DNA from: Vombatus ursinus
Lineage: Eukaryota; Chordata; Mammalia; Diprotodontia; Vombatidae
Direction of reading: 5' to 3'
Assembly (NCBI RefSeq): GCF_900497805.2
Contig: NW_020954556.1
Location: 59,203,424-59,267,423 of the forward strand
Length of the DNA stretch: 64,000 nucleotides
Shown in pieces: positions 11,331 to 22,679 of the stretch. A program made the translations under genes and the position numbers. Position 1 is the first letter of the stretch, and each line of letters starts with the position of its first letter. The notes beneath the pieces are model-generated. The model did not search any database, was not told the DNA's origin, and saw only the letters and a program-made list of their open reading frames with translations.

Positions 11331-11514
11331 GTTTATATGATCTAAAGTTGAGTCATCTCTGATATGAATCCAACTTAATCATTTTGAATAATTTTTTTGG
11401 TTATGTTACTATAGTTGAATAGTCAGATGAATCACTGATGTCATTAGTTTTGATTTTTCCTCCATTGTACAGATCACAATGCATCCACGTTGACCCATCC
11501 TGGGCACCTCTTTC

Positions 11515-12095
11515 TCACAACTGGGGGTGTGTCCATCAATTGGAGAATGGCTGAACGAGTTGTGTTATGTGATTATGATGGGATACTATTATTCTATAAG
11601 AAATGACAAGGAGGATGTTCAGAAAAACCTGGGAAGACTTATATGAACTGATGGAAAGTTAAATGAGCAAAAAGGGGAGAACATTGTACACAGTAACAGC
11701 AATATTGTATGATGACCAACTGTGAATGATTTAGCTATTCTCAGCAATACAATAATCCAAGACAATGCCAAATGGACTTATGATGAAAAATGCTATCCAC
11801 CTCCAGAGAAAGAACTGATAGAGTCTGAATGGAGATCAAAGCATGCTTTTTCAAAAACTTTTTTTCTTTCTTTTTTTTTAGTCTGTGTTTTCTTTCACAA
11901 TATGGTTAATATGGAAATATGTTTTACATGACTGTACATGTATAAGCCAAATAAAATCACTTGCCTTCTCATGAAGAGGCAAACAGAGGTTGACAGGGTG
12001 AGAATTTGGAACTCAAAATTTAAAAAAAAAATGGAAGTTAAAAATTGTTTTTATGTATAATTAGAAAAATATATAAAATTTTAAAAATTAAAAAA
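11515..12095 (+). repeat. L1 LINE 3' end
   Basis: Sense ORF2 C-terminus (GGAGAATGGCTGAACGAGTT; ACTATTATTCTATAAGAAAT) is followed by the L1 3'UTR (CTATCCACCTCCAGAGAAAG; GAATTTGGAACTCAAAATTT). It is 5'-truncated to under 600 bases. Confidence 0.85.
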
Positions 12096-12430
12096 AATAT
12101 GCCTAGAGTTGGGAGATGGAGTGTCTGTCTGAGAAAAAAGCAAGTCAGGTAGTTTCACTGCATCAAAGAATAAGTCGTGGTAGTAGAGTTGGTCTGTAAG
12201 GTTTATGAAGACCAGAAGGGCAGGTTATGAAAGACTTTAGATGCTAGAAAATTTCTTTTTTGATCCTGAATATGGTAGGGAGCAACTGTATTGAGTATGG
12301 TAGTGATGTGGTCAAACCTACACTTTAGGAAGATCATTTTGGCCATTAAGTGGAAGATGGGCTGCAGAGAAGAAAGACTGGTGGAAAGGAGTTCATTCAG
12401 CAGATTATCTCAGTAGTCTGCTGTGTCTGT
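12095..12430 (-). repeat. L2 LINE, region upstream of the 3' end
   Basis: The antisense text AGGAAGATCATTTTGGCCAT, preceded by a GTGATGTGGTCAAACC block, is the internal L2 block that also appears at 56700-56820. Confidence 0.65.
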
Positions 12431-12579
12431 GTCAGAGAAGGGGGTTTATACAAGAGATGTTATAAAAGTAAGTTGACAGGCCAATAAGGGATTGGATATG
12501 GTGTGTGTGAGAGAGAGAGATTGAGAAGTCGAGAAGGACACATCGATTGTAAGTCTGAGGGACTGAGGATGCAGGGTAC

Positions 12580-12710
12580 CATCATCCTGGAAAGAGCACT
12601 TGGTTGGAAGTTAGGAGGCTTGGGTTCTAGTCCCAAGGTCACACAGTTAGTGTCAAGCTGGAGCTAGAATTCTCGTTCCCTAGTTCTCAAGTAAAATGAT
12701 CACAGTGGTG
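12580..12710. repeat. Worn CORE-SINE fragment
   Basis: TGGAAAGAGCACTTGGTTGG...GGGTTCTAGTCCCAAGGTCACACAGTTAGT looks like a SINE head fused to part of a core. Too worn to place in a family. Confidence 0.35.
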
Positions 12711-12849
12711 TTTGAAGATTACTGTTGCAATATTTTCAGGGCAGATGAAGGTTAGACGAAAGAGTACATGTAGACAAGTCGGAGAGCATCCATAGGAAGA
12801 TGGCCAGACTGTGTTTTGACTGAATCATTAATCTAACAAGGTTTGTTTC

Positions 12850-13250
12850 CTCATATATAAAACAAATTCCATTGGGTGCCCATCATTTGAGGAATGGCTA
12901 AACAAATTATAGTATGTGAATATAATGGAATATTATTATGCAGATAATCCTGGGTAGTATTAACCAGTGAAGAGTGAAGCGAGCTAAACCAGGAGAACAA
13001 TTTATACAACCACAACTTTTTAAAGAAAAGCAACTTTGAAACACTTGAGGACTCTAATCAATGCAGTGATCAACTGTGTCTTCAAAGGACTTACGATGAA
13101 AAATGTCATGCCCACCTCCAGACAGAGAGGTAATGGACATGAAGTACAGAAAGAGACATGCATTTTTGGATCTGTCCCCTCTGTTCATTTATTTTACTTG
13201 ATTATTCTTATATGTTACAAGGGTTTTTTCTTTTTAACTGAGTCATGAGG
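12850..13250 (+). repeat. L1 LINE 3' end
   Basis: ORF2 C-terminal text (GAGGAATGGCTAAACAAATT) runs into the 3'UTR (GGACTTACGATGAAAAATG; CCACCTCCAGACAGAG). It is a short, 5'-truncated copy. Confidence 0.75.
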
Positions 13251-13254
13251 AAGA

Positions 13255-13400
13255 ACAGTTAGGGAATCGGTCAACATGTATTTAGTAAGTGCTTACTGTA
13301 TACCAGTCTCTGTGCTAAGTGCTGGGGAAACACTGAAAGCCAAAAACATTTCCTGCTCTCAAGAAATTTATATTCTAATAGTTAGAAATACTAATGCTAA
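13255..13400 (-). repeat. L2 3' end
   Basis: Antisense tail TAGTAAGTGCTTACTGTATACC, in pieces, then CTGTGCTAAGTGCTGGGGAAAC and TGCTCTCAAGAAATTTA. Confidence 0.75.
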
Positions 13401-14085
13401 TGCTAGAAAATAAAAGAAGAGGATCATTGAAACATTTTTAAAAATGTTCTACTTAAGAAAACATGTTCAGAAGAAAGCATAGGCAAGCAGAAGGTTGGAA
13501 AGTAATGTATGAAATTTATTATGTACTTAAAAAACAAGCAGCATGAGCTGGAGATTCATGTTTCATATTCAGTCTTTTCCATTTTTTTGTTTTTATAGAA
13601 ATGATCCTTTTTGGAGTGTTTGTTAGATTTTTTTTTAATTGACTTCCACTTTATGATTCCCAGTCATCCAGGCTTCACACCCTGGAGCCATTTTGACTCC
13701 TCCCCCCATCATTTGTTCAGACATCAAAATTCTGCTGTTTCTTTTTTTTATAGTATCTTTTTTACATCTTTCCACTCACTCTGACACCACCCTTCTCAGA
13801 CCTTCAGGTCCCCAACTTGGATCTTATCTGCTCAGTCATATGGCTACTTTGAGAGATAATATATAGGTAATCCACAAAATTACAAAAAAATCATACTTAG
13901 AGTATAACCTCAAACATGTTTTCCTTTAGAGGATTTATGGGAGAATATACATAAGAATTAGATAAGATGAGATGGTGGGTAGGTGAACCAGTGGAGGGAA
14001 TGATTCAAATAAATGAGATTTTAAATCCTTTGAAATACAACATTCATTCTTAGTCAGTGCCTCCAAGTCTCTACCACCTTCCTTT
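13401..14085. other. Stretch with no recognised feature
   Basis: AT-rich DNA with scattered T runs. No gene or clear repeat was seen. Confidence 0.4.
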
Positions 14086-14089
14086 TCTT

Positions 14090-15930
14090 CTTTTTTTAAA
14101 ATTATTTATTTTTAGTTTTCAATATCCACCTCCATAAGATTTTGAATTTTAAATTTTTTCCCCCTAAGATGCCATGTAATCTGATATAGGCTCTACTTAC
14201 ACATTCATATTAAGCATGTTTTCACATTAGTCATGATGTGTAGAAGAATTAGAACTAATGGGAGGAGCCACGAAAAAGAAGAAATAAAATAAAACAACAA
14301 AAGAAAAGGAGAGCAAATAGTATACTTTCATCTGCATTCAGACTCCATGATTCTTTTTCTAGATGTGGATAGCATTTTCCATGATGAGACTTATGGAGAT
14401 GTCTTAGATCACTGTATTGCTGAGAAGAGCTAAGTCTATCAAAGTAAATCTTCACACAATGTGGCTGTTACTGTGTACAATGTTCTCCTGGTTCTGCTCA
14501 CTTCACTCAATATGAATTCATATAAGTCTTTCTGAAGTCCACCTGCTCATCATTTCTTATAGCACAATAGTATTCCATTACATTCATATACCACAACTTG
14601 TTCAGCTGTTCCCCAGTTCATGGGCATCCCCTCAGTTTCCAATTTTTGACCGCCACAAAAAGAGTTGCTATAAATATTTTTGTACGTGTGTATCCTTTTC
14701 CTATTTTTATAATCTGTTTGGGATACAGACCTAGAAGTGGTATTACTGGGTCAAAGGGTATGCACAATTTTATAATCCTTTGGGCATACTTCCAAATTGC
14801 TCTCTCGAATGGCTGGATCAGTTTACAACTGCATCAACAATGCATTAGTGTTCCAGTTTTCCCACATCTTCTCCAACATTTATCATTTTCCTGTTTTGTC
14901 ATGTTAGCCAATCTGATAGGTGTGATGTGGTACCTCAGAGTTGTTTTGATTTGCATTTCTCTAATCAATAGTGATTTGGAGCATTTTTTCATATGACTAT
15001 AGACAGCTTTAATTTCTTCATCTGAAAACTGCCTGTTCATATCCTTTGACCATTTATCAATTGGTGAATGACTTGTATTCTTATCAATTCCTCACTTCTC
15101 TATATTTTTTAGAAATGAGGCCTTTATCAGAGACACTGACTGTAAAAAGTGTTTCCCAGCTTTTTGCTTCCCTTCTAATCTTGGTTGCACTGGCTTTGCT
15201 TGTGCAAAACCTTTGTAATTTAATGTAATCAAAGTCATCTATTTTTTATTTCATAATGTTCTCTATCTCTTCTTTGGTCATAAATTCTTCCCTTCTCCAT
15301 AGATCTGATAGGTAAAATATTCCTTGCTCTCGTACTTTGCTGATAGTGTCAGTCTTTATATCTAAATCATGTACTCATTTTGACTTTATCTTGTGTAAGA
15401 TGTTGGTCTATGCCTAGTTTCTGCCATATTATTTTCCAGTTTTTCCAGCAGTTTTTGTCAGATAATGAGTTCTTATCCCAGAAGCTGGAGCCTTTTGTTT
15501 ATCAAACAGTAAATTGCTATAGTCATTGACTGTTGTGTCTTTCATACCTGACCTACTCCACTTATCCACCACTCTATTTCTTAGCCAATACTAGGTAATT
15601 TTGATGATTACTGCTTTATAATACAATTTAAGATCTGGTACAACTAGGCCACTTTCCTTTGCATTTTTTTTTTCATTAGTTCACTTGGTATTCTGGACCT
15701 TTTGTTCTTCCAGATGAATTTTGTTATTGTTTTTTTCTAGCTCCATAAAATAGTCTTTTGGTAGTTTGATAGGTATGGCACTGAATAAGTCAATTAACTT
15801 AGAAAGAATTGTCATTTTTATTATATTAGCTTGGCCTTCCCATAATCAACTGATGTTTTTCCAGTTATTTAGATCTGTTTTTATTTGCGTGAAAAGTGTT
15901 TTGTAATTGTATTCATATAATTCCCCAGCA
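14090..15930 (-). repeat. L1 LINE, 3' third
   Basis: Antisense 3'UTR from about 14090 is followed by ORF2 text: TTCTTATAGCACAATAGTATTCC, ATTACTGGGTCAAAGGGTAT, TCTGATAGGTGTGATGTGGT, and on to the thumb/RT-proximal text ATTGTCATTTTTATTATATT at about 15810. It is 5'-truncated near 15930, and short frames survive only in antisense. Confidence 0.88.
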
Positions 15931-15959
15931 TCCTTTTCTTGTCTGTGCCTTCCTCTCCA

Positions 15960-16262
15960 CTTTTCCTTTTATGCAGTCATAATTTGTATATACTCTGTTT
16001 TTCTGGTTCTGCTTTAAAAAAATATTTCATTTTCTTTTATGATAATTTCTCCAGATTTCTTTATATTCTTCCTACTTCCATTAAATGTTCCACAATTTAT
16101 TAAGAAATTCTGCTATTGTTGAATATTTAGGGTTGTGTCAATTTTTTTAAACACAAATAATACTGGCATAAGTATCTTTGAACAAATAGCTTTTTTCCTT
16201 TTTGATAGCTGTCTTCCAAAAAATGGAATTATTGGGTGAAAGGATATAATTATTTTTTTTAA
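15960..16262 (-). repeat. Old L1-like 3' fragment
   Basis: The antisense text TAAGAAATTCTGCTATTGTT then GAATTATTGGGTGAAAGG parallels the ORF2 3' region of older L1 subfamilies. It is weak because of divergence. Confidence 0.4.
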
Positions 16263-16264
16263 CT

Positions 16265-16720
16265 TTTAAAGAGTACTATAAAAAGCATTTGACTCAGTAA
16301 AACAAAAGATTCTCCAAAAGGGTATGTCCTATGCATATGAATGATTTTCCATACAAGATCCCAGGAAAGATTCAAGAACATAGATATGTTTGTTCTGTGA
16401 TGCTCCGATCACTAATAACAAGCCAGGTATAAAAGAGGAAAATGTAAACTCATCAAAGGTGGTCGCCACTGTTGTATTGGTTGGTTGTCTGATTCAGGGT
16501 CCAAATGGAAAAGGAATTCCAAAAGATGGTGAGGTTCTCCAAATGCTCATGTTTGTAGATGCTATTGCTCAGTTGGCATTAAGCCCTAGAGTATTGCAGA
16601 TCCTCTTAAATGAAATCTATCCGCACAAGAGAAAACAAGTAGATAGAGAATGCTTATGGTGAGACGATGATTTGTGGATGAATAGAGCCCTTATAGAACT
16701 GGACCATCAGTAAATATCTC
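16265..16720 (+). repeat. RTE (BovB-clade) LINE, reverse-transcriptase fragment
   Basis: Sense frame KKAFDSVKQ is followed by a 90-codon open stretch holding GKGIPKDGEVLQMLMFVDA and IAQLALSPRVLQILLNEI. This fits the RTE palm, where the usual reading is KGIPIDGEYLSHLRFADD. The catalytic FADD is changed to FVDA, so this copy is inactive. The open frame is a survivor, not a host gene. Confidence 0.65.
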
Positions 16721-16794
16721 TAGAACAGGCTCTGTAGACAAAGAGTAAACTGGGTCCAGAGTTGAGGAGGAGGAAAGTGAGCTGGATTACATTT

Positions 16795-17250
16795 GGAAAA
16801 TTGTAGTCTTTTTTTTTAATGACTCCCTCCTCTGCCTCCACTTCTCACTGAAACAAAAATCCATGTTTTTAAAAAAAATTTTAATGAACAAAAGTCTATT
16901 TATCACTTCCCAACCCCATTGGAAAAACAAAAACCAAAACCAAGACAAGAATACTTGTAACGAATATTTATAATAAATATTCATAGTTAGGCAAAACAAA
17001 TTCCTTTATTGACCATATCAAATATATATGTCTCATTCTGCACCCTGAATCTATCTCCTCTCTGTCAGGATGCAAGAGTCGTGGATACTAATTGCATTGA
17101 TCATAGTCCTTACAGCTTTCAAAATTCTTTGTTCTTACAGTGTTGTCTATTGTGTCAATCATTCTTCTGGTTTTGTTCAATCCATTCTTACAGTTCATAC
17201 ATGTCTTCAGAATTGTTCATTTTAATTTTTTTGATATTATGGTATAAACA
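16795..17250 (-). repeat. L1 3'UTR fragment
   Basis: Antisense text: TTTTAATGAACAAAAGTCTA, AGGCAAAACAAATTCCTTTA, TCTCATTCTGCACCCTGAAT. This is a known marsupial L1 3'UTR type. ORF2 is not reached. Confidence 0.65.
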
Positions 17251-17284
17251 TGAACACCCAATCTCCATTTAAGGAGAGAACTCA

Positions 17285-17535
17285 GTTCAGAACATCTAAT
17301 TTCTCACGTGCCTGTATGACTTTAGGATTTCTCTGACTGACTTCTTCACTATATGCCTATGTGGATTACTTTCTCTTCCTCCCACCCTTTTCAGCCTCCT
17401 TTTGTGTATAGTCTTACCCCATTAGATTGTAAGCCCCTGGAGGACAGGGGTTATCTTTCTTTTGCATTTGTATTCCCAGTGCTTTGCACAGTACCTGGCT
17501 TAGTAGTTGCTTAATAAATGTTTACTGACTATTAA
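17285..17535 (+). repeat. L2 3' end
   Basis: The sense L2 tail ATTAGATTGTAAGCCCCTGG, GGACAGGGGTTATC, TTGCACAGTACCTGGC ends in TTAATAAATGTTTACTGAC. It is well preserved. Confidence 0.88.
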
Positions 17536-18080
17536 TTATAAGTTGTTCTGGTTCTGTTCACTTCATTGGACCTAAATTCATACTAATCCTTCCATGGCTC
17601 TTTGAAATAACCTTTTTCCTCATTTGTTACACAACAATAATATTCCATTACATTCATATACCAGTTTGTTCAGCTATTCCCCAGTTGATGGTCACCCTCT
17701 TAGTTTCTATTTCTTTGGTATTGCAAAAAGAGCTGCTATAAATATTGTTGTGCACATAGAATCTTTTCCTCTTTCTTTGCTCTCTTTGTGGGATAGGTCT
17801 GGCAGTGGTATAGTGGGATCAAAGCCAATTTCCTTAAAAATTATTTTTTTTCAATGAACAGAAAGTTGTCTTTTATGATTTATAGATAAATGGAACCCTT
17901 ATAGAACTGATCCATCAATTGAGAAAGCAAGAAAATGTGTGTGCTTGTTACAAACATGTGTAGTCACACAAAACAAATTTCCACATTGGTCATGCCAAAA
18001 AGAAAAGTCTTAGTCTGCACTCTAAGTCCTCTTAGTGTAGCATTTTTCATCATGAGTCCTTTCTTTTCTCTTAAACCCTT
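17536..18080 (-). repeat. Two L1 3'-end fragments
   Basis: 17536-17825 reads antisense from the 3'UTR/ORF2 end (GTTCTGGTTCTGTTCACTTC; CAGCTATTCCCCAGTTGATG). 17835-18080 restarts at the L1 3' terminus (TTTTTTTCAATGAACAGAAA; CACAAAACAAATTTCCACAT). The order shows two separate insertions. Confidence 0.65.
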
Positions 18081-18424
18081 ACTAGAGAGCCATCCTTCTT
18101 GGGTAGAATTTGTTTTGCATAGGACCAGTTCCTCCCTTTTTCTTATTCCTCCCTTCCCTTTTCCTTTCCCTTTCCTTCCTTTCCCTTTCCCTCTTTAACA
18201 TCTCCCTTTCTCTCCCATTTTCCTGTTAAGTGTTTATCTGTACCCAACTCTATATGTGCTTATGTATTTTTCACTTCTTTGACCAAGTCAGACTAGAGTG
18301 AGGTTCAAGTGTCTTCTGTTCTCTCCACTCCTTCCTCCTTGTTTGCATAGACTTCTACTTTCTATGTCTTTCCTTTCTTTTTCCTCTTTAGTGCATTCCT
18401 CTTGCTTTCCTTTTCCATTCTTTT
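18081..18424. other. Pyrimidine-rich stretch
   Basis: Dominated by TTCC/TTTCCC runs (18140-18230). It may be an L1 purine-rich spacer read backwards, but I cannot show this. No gene was seen. Confidence 0.4.
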
Positions 18425-19197
18425 AAAATCATCAGATTGGCTAAAATAAGTGACAAATGTAGGAGGGGATGTGGAAAAATTGGGACACATTCTTGCTGGT
18501 GGAATTGTGAACTGATGCAACCATTTTGGAGAGCAATTTGGAATTAGGCCCAAAGAGTTATTAAACTACCTATGCCCTGACATAGCAATACTACTATTTG
18601 GTCTAATTTTGAAGATAATTGGGGGAAAAGGAAAAGAATCTGTATGTTCTAAAATGCTTATAGCAGCTCTCTTTGTGGTGGCAAAGAACTGGAAATTGCA
18701 GATATACCATTGGTTGGGGAATGACTAAACAAGTTGTGGTATATGATTGTGATAGAATATTACTATGCTATAAGAAATGATGAACTCAATGATTTTAGAA
18801 AAAACATGGAAAGATTTGCATGAAATAATGAAGAGTGAAATGAACAGAACCAAGAAATAGCAATATTGTTTTAAGAATGAGTTTGAATGAATAAGTTATT
18901 TTGACTATTCTAAATATCCAAATTAACTAAAAAGGACAATATGAAGAAAAATGCTGTCTGCATCCAGAGAAAGAACTGATAAATAGAAGTATACATAAAA
19001 TAATATACACCTAATTGTGTCTAATGGTAGCATCTCTAGGGCAGGGGAGAGGGAAGAAAAAAAGAAATTTACATAATTTTGTTGTATATTTGAAAGTAAC
19101 AGTAAGTTGTGTATAGTAGAATTTTCAGTTTAATGTGCAATCATCTTTTCTATTGTACTACGTTATGGAAATTCTTGTTTTATTCCACAAATTAAAA
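18425..19197 (+). repeat. L1 LINE 3' end
   Basis: Sense ORF2: GATTGGCTAAAATAAGTGAC, GGAGGGGATGTGGAAAAATT, then the ORF2 C-terminus and a 3'UTR ending in TTATTCCACAAATTAAAAAAA. The 3'UTR is the same type as at 5112 and 36776. It is 5'-truncated and disrupted by stops. Confidence 0.85.
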
Positions 19198-19984
19198 AAA
19201 ATAACAGAACTACTCCCAGACCCTCAGTTTAATTCCCTCTATGACAACCAATGATGGTAGAAGTCTGAGAGGACATAAAAATGTAAATAGTTTATTCTCG
19301 CTTACTCCCTTATAACAGCTCACTCATATTTTGTCCTTTTTATGTTTCTCTTGATTCCTGTGTATGCCAAGGTTACAGCTCTGATCTTTTCATCAGAAAT
19401 ACTTGGATGTCTTCTATTTCATAAGAGATCCTCCATTTTTCTCCCTATGGGATTATACTCAATTTTCCTGGGTAAGTTATTCTTGGCTCTAAGCCCATAT
19501 TCTTTGCTTTCTGGAAGGTTGTACTCCAAGCTCTCTATTTCTTTATGGTGGTGGCTGCAGAATTGTGTGGGAACTTGACTGTAGCTCCTTGGTATTTGAA
19601 TCCTTTCTTTTTGGCTGCTTGCAGAATTTTTCATTTGATCTGAAAGCTCTAGATTTTGGCAATAATGTTACTGGGAGTTTTCGTTTTAGGGTTTCTTTCA
19701 GCCCATGACTGGTGGATTTCTTTCTGTTTCTATTTTGCCCTTTGATTCTAAGAGATGTAGTCAGTTTTATGATTTCTTGAAATATGATGTCTTGGTTCTT
19801 TTTCTTTTTTTTGGTCATGTCTTTCAGGTAGTCATGTGAATCTTAAATGATCTCTCCTCAAACTATTTTCTTGATCAGTTTTTGTACTATGAGATAGCAT
19901 ATTTTCTTCTATGTCTCAGTATTTTGATTTTGTTTTAAAATTTCTTGTGGTTTCATAAAGTCAATAACTTCTATTTGAGGAAGC

Positions 19985-20990
19985 TAGGGTTACAGTATGT
20001 AAGAGTGCTGGACTTAGAGTTGGGAAGACTGTAGTTCAAATCTAGCCTTTTAGCTGTATGACCATGGACAAACCACTTAACCTCTCTTAGCCTCAATTTC
20101 CTCATCTATAAAATGGGAATAATAATATCTCACAGGGCTGCTGTAAGCATCAAATGGAATGAAATGAGATAATATATGTACAGTGCTTTGAAAATCTTAA
20201 AGTTTATGCCCAAAGGGTTATAAAAGTCTGCATATTCTTGGACCTAGCAATACTATCTATATGCCAAAGAGATCAAAGACAAAGGAAAAGAGCCTATGTG
20301 TACAAAAATGTTTATAGCAGCTCTTGTTGTGGCGGCAAAGATTGGAAATTGAGGGGATGCCCATCAATTGGGGAATGGCTGGATAAGTTGTAGTATGTTA
20401 TTGTGTTGGAATACTATTGTTCTGTAAGAAATGATGAGAATGATGGTTTCAGAAAAACCTGGGAAATCTTATATGAACTGATGCAAAGTGAAGTGAGCAA
20501 CCAGGAGAATATTGTGCACAGTAACAGCAATATTGCAATGATGATTAACTGTGAAAAATTTACCTGCTCTAATCAGTACAGTGATCTAAGACAATTCCAA
20601 AGGACTCATGATGAAAAATTTTATCCACCAGAGAGATAACTGATGAAATCGGAATGCAGATTAAAGCATACTTTTTAACTTTATTTTTCTTATTTTTTTT
20701 TTTTGGTGTGTGTTTCTTTTGCAACATGGCTAATATGGAAATTTGTTTTACACGATTTCACATATATAATTGATAACCTATTGCTTAATTTCTGAAGGGG
20801 TGGGAGAAGTGGGAGGGAAGGAGAGACTTTGGAATTCAAAATTTAATAAAAAATTAGAAAATCTTAAATGCACTTGGTTGATATTTAGCAAAATAAAAAA
20901 TATTAACAATCTCAAAGCTCTATATAAATGTTAGCTATCACGATGATGATGATGATAATAATGATGATGATGATATCCATCCAAAATTTT
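19985..20990 (+). repeat. MIR-type CORE-SINE split by an L1 insertion
   Basis: The head and core lie at 19985-20201 (TTTTAGCTGTATGACCATGG; AAAATGGGAATAATAATATC). The tail resumes at 20869-20990 (ATATAAATGTTAGCTATCAC and a GATGAT run). The two parts are one SINE, and both flanks of the inner L1 carry the same 12 bases. Confidence 0.85.
20202..20856 (+). mobile_element. 5'-truncated L1 with 12-base target-site duplication
   Basis: The L1 3' end starts in ORF2 (AGCTCTTGTTGTGGCGGC; GGGAATGGCTGGATAAGTTG) and runs through the 3'UTR to an A-rich end. GAAAATCTTAAA stands at 20190-20201 and again at 20857-20868. This exact copy marks a clean target-primed insertion. Confidence 0.9.
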
Positions 20991-22254
20991 AGGTAGTTTT
21001 TGCTTGAATAAGGTTTTATTCCTCACCTATGAAGCTGGTAATTCTTTGTTCCATAACTCTCATTTCTTTTCATTTTCCCCCCTAGGGCTCTCTTTTCATT
21101 TATTAAAAATAAATAAATAAATAAACTCTTTCTAAAATCTTGTTTCATCCATTCCAGTAATTCTAGTTGAACTTGTACCCAGACTGTTTTCTTTGGATCT
21201 TTCCTGGTGGATGTTTTAGCATCACTCCTTTCTTTTAGGATTGTCATAATATCTCTTGATGGTGCTATGCTACTTTTGTTTGCTCATTCTTCTAACCCTT
21301 CATGTTAGGGGCAGGATCTGTGCACTTCTGAAAGGAATGTCTGATCCTGATTTTGCTTTCTTGGGGTATCAAGTGTTGTGTTATTCCAGGATCTCAAGGG
21401 CAGCTCATGTTCCCATACCACAAAGTGATATGATCCAGGACAAAATCTGATCACTGTCCTCTTGGCAAGAGTTCTACAAGTTCCTTGTCTGGTCTGAGCA
21501 ATATGCCTTTGGGCTGGTCCCTGCTGGATTTCCAATTGATTGTTCCTGGACTCAGCCACTATCAACCCAGCTGGAAAACTCTTCTGGTTATAATGGCAGA
21601 ACTGCAGGTACTCCTTTGGTCTTGGATTCCTGCCCTAGTGATACCATAGCAGGCTTCAGACTGGGCTGGAGACTGGAACTGAGACTGCTCCACTCTTAGG
21701 GTCAGAGCCATCCAGTTATTGCTTGTTTCTGAACTTGCTTTTAGCTCAGTATATAGTCAAGGGTCTAGGACCACACCTTACCTTGAAGTGGTACCTATAT
21801 GCATAGGTCCCTCCAGTCTGGTTTGGATCTGTGATCCAGAACTGGGAGCAAAAGAGCTGCCAGGCAGCACCTGTTCCTGAATCCTGCACCAGGATGGGCC
21901 CATTTATGCTAGATCTGAGACCTGTTCTTGTCTGATGCACAGCTCTCCCTGAGCTCAAATCCTCCACTTACCCTCTACTGGTTCAACCCTGCCCTCAGTG
22001 TCTGCAAACCTCTCTGTTTCCTTATACTGTCCTAGACTAGAAAAATGACTCACTGTGATTGGATTTCCTTGGATTTCAGGACTCAATATGTTGCAATTTT
22101 TAGATCTGTTGGATTGAGCTCAGCTGTATTTTTTCCTTTTATTCTACCATCTTGGCTGTACCTAAAAAAATCCAAACTCTTTTTTAAGCACTAGCGTGCA
22201 GTATACCTGCTTCTCCTCAACCATGCTAGTATCATATTTCATTGTATTTGGTTA

Positions 22255-22530
22255 CTTTTGCCAGAGCATGATGGGTAGAATGCTGGGCTTGTAGTCAGGA
22301 AGAGCTGGGTTCAAAACTTGCCTCAGACACTTATCAGGAGTGTGATCCTGGGAAAAGTCACTTAACTTCTGTTTGCCTTAGTTTCGTCATCTGTAAAATG
22401 AGGTTAATAATAACACCTAGCACCCAGGGTCGTTGTGAGGATAAAATGAGTTGATATTGAAAAAGTTCTTTGCAAACCTTAAAGCACTGTATAAATGTTA
22501 GTTACTATTATTTTTATCATTGTTATTGGA
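22255..22530 (+). repeat. MIR-type CORE-SINE (marsupial form)
   Basis: Full length: head GCATGATGGGTAGAATGCTG, B-box-like GGGTTCAAAACTTG, TCATCTGTAAAATGAGGTTA, tail CACTGTATAAATGTTAGTTA and an ATT-rich end. Confidence 0.9.
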
Positions 22531-22679
22531 TGAGTATGGAGCTAGAAGAGAGAATAAAAATTAATGGTGTGAAATTAACTCCAACTTCACTTTTCTAAGC
22601 AAGTTATTGATTATGAAAATAGTGTATTGGTGAAAAAGATTATATACTTATTAAAATAATTCCATACAGAAATTCAACC

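Larger units (their letters stand above)
9130..11460 (-). repeat. Old L1 LINE, ORF2 region, with several insertions
   Basis: Antisense ORF2 text runs in order along this stretch: the C-terminal part (CATTTAGAGCATTTTTTCCT), then CTTTGAAATCTGGCAATACTAG, then the reverse-transcriptase region (CATATCATCTACAAATAGGA; TTGCTTCACCCCTGA). It is interrupted by an L2 tail (9480-9575), a CORE-SINE (10425-10680) and an RTE-tailed SINE (11065-11330). Stops are frequent; it is old and dead. Confidence 0.75.
19340..22165 (-). repeat. L1/HAL1-type 5' half (5'UTR and ORF1), split by a SINE
   Basis: At the right the element starts with GTACAGCCAAGATGGTAG (antisense at 22140-22165), the L1 5' start. A 5'UTR of more than 1 kb follows. 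ORF1 is antisense at 19340-19980 and reads LNLKDFKHHDQ-like coiled-coil/RRM text with frequent stops. The 5'UTR matches that at 50990-51500. A CORE-SINE, itself carrying an L1, interrupts ORF1 at 19985-20990. ORF2 is not found at the lower end. Confidence 0.7.

Noticed and set aside
16390-16662. 90-codon open frame that could pass for a small gene
   Set aside because: It reads as the RTE reverse-transcriptase palm with a changed FADD motif, continuing from upstream KKAFDSV in the same region.
20940-20990. GATGAT array as a possible regulatory repeat
   Set aside because: It is the simple-repeat tail of a CORE-SINE.
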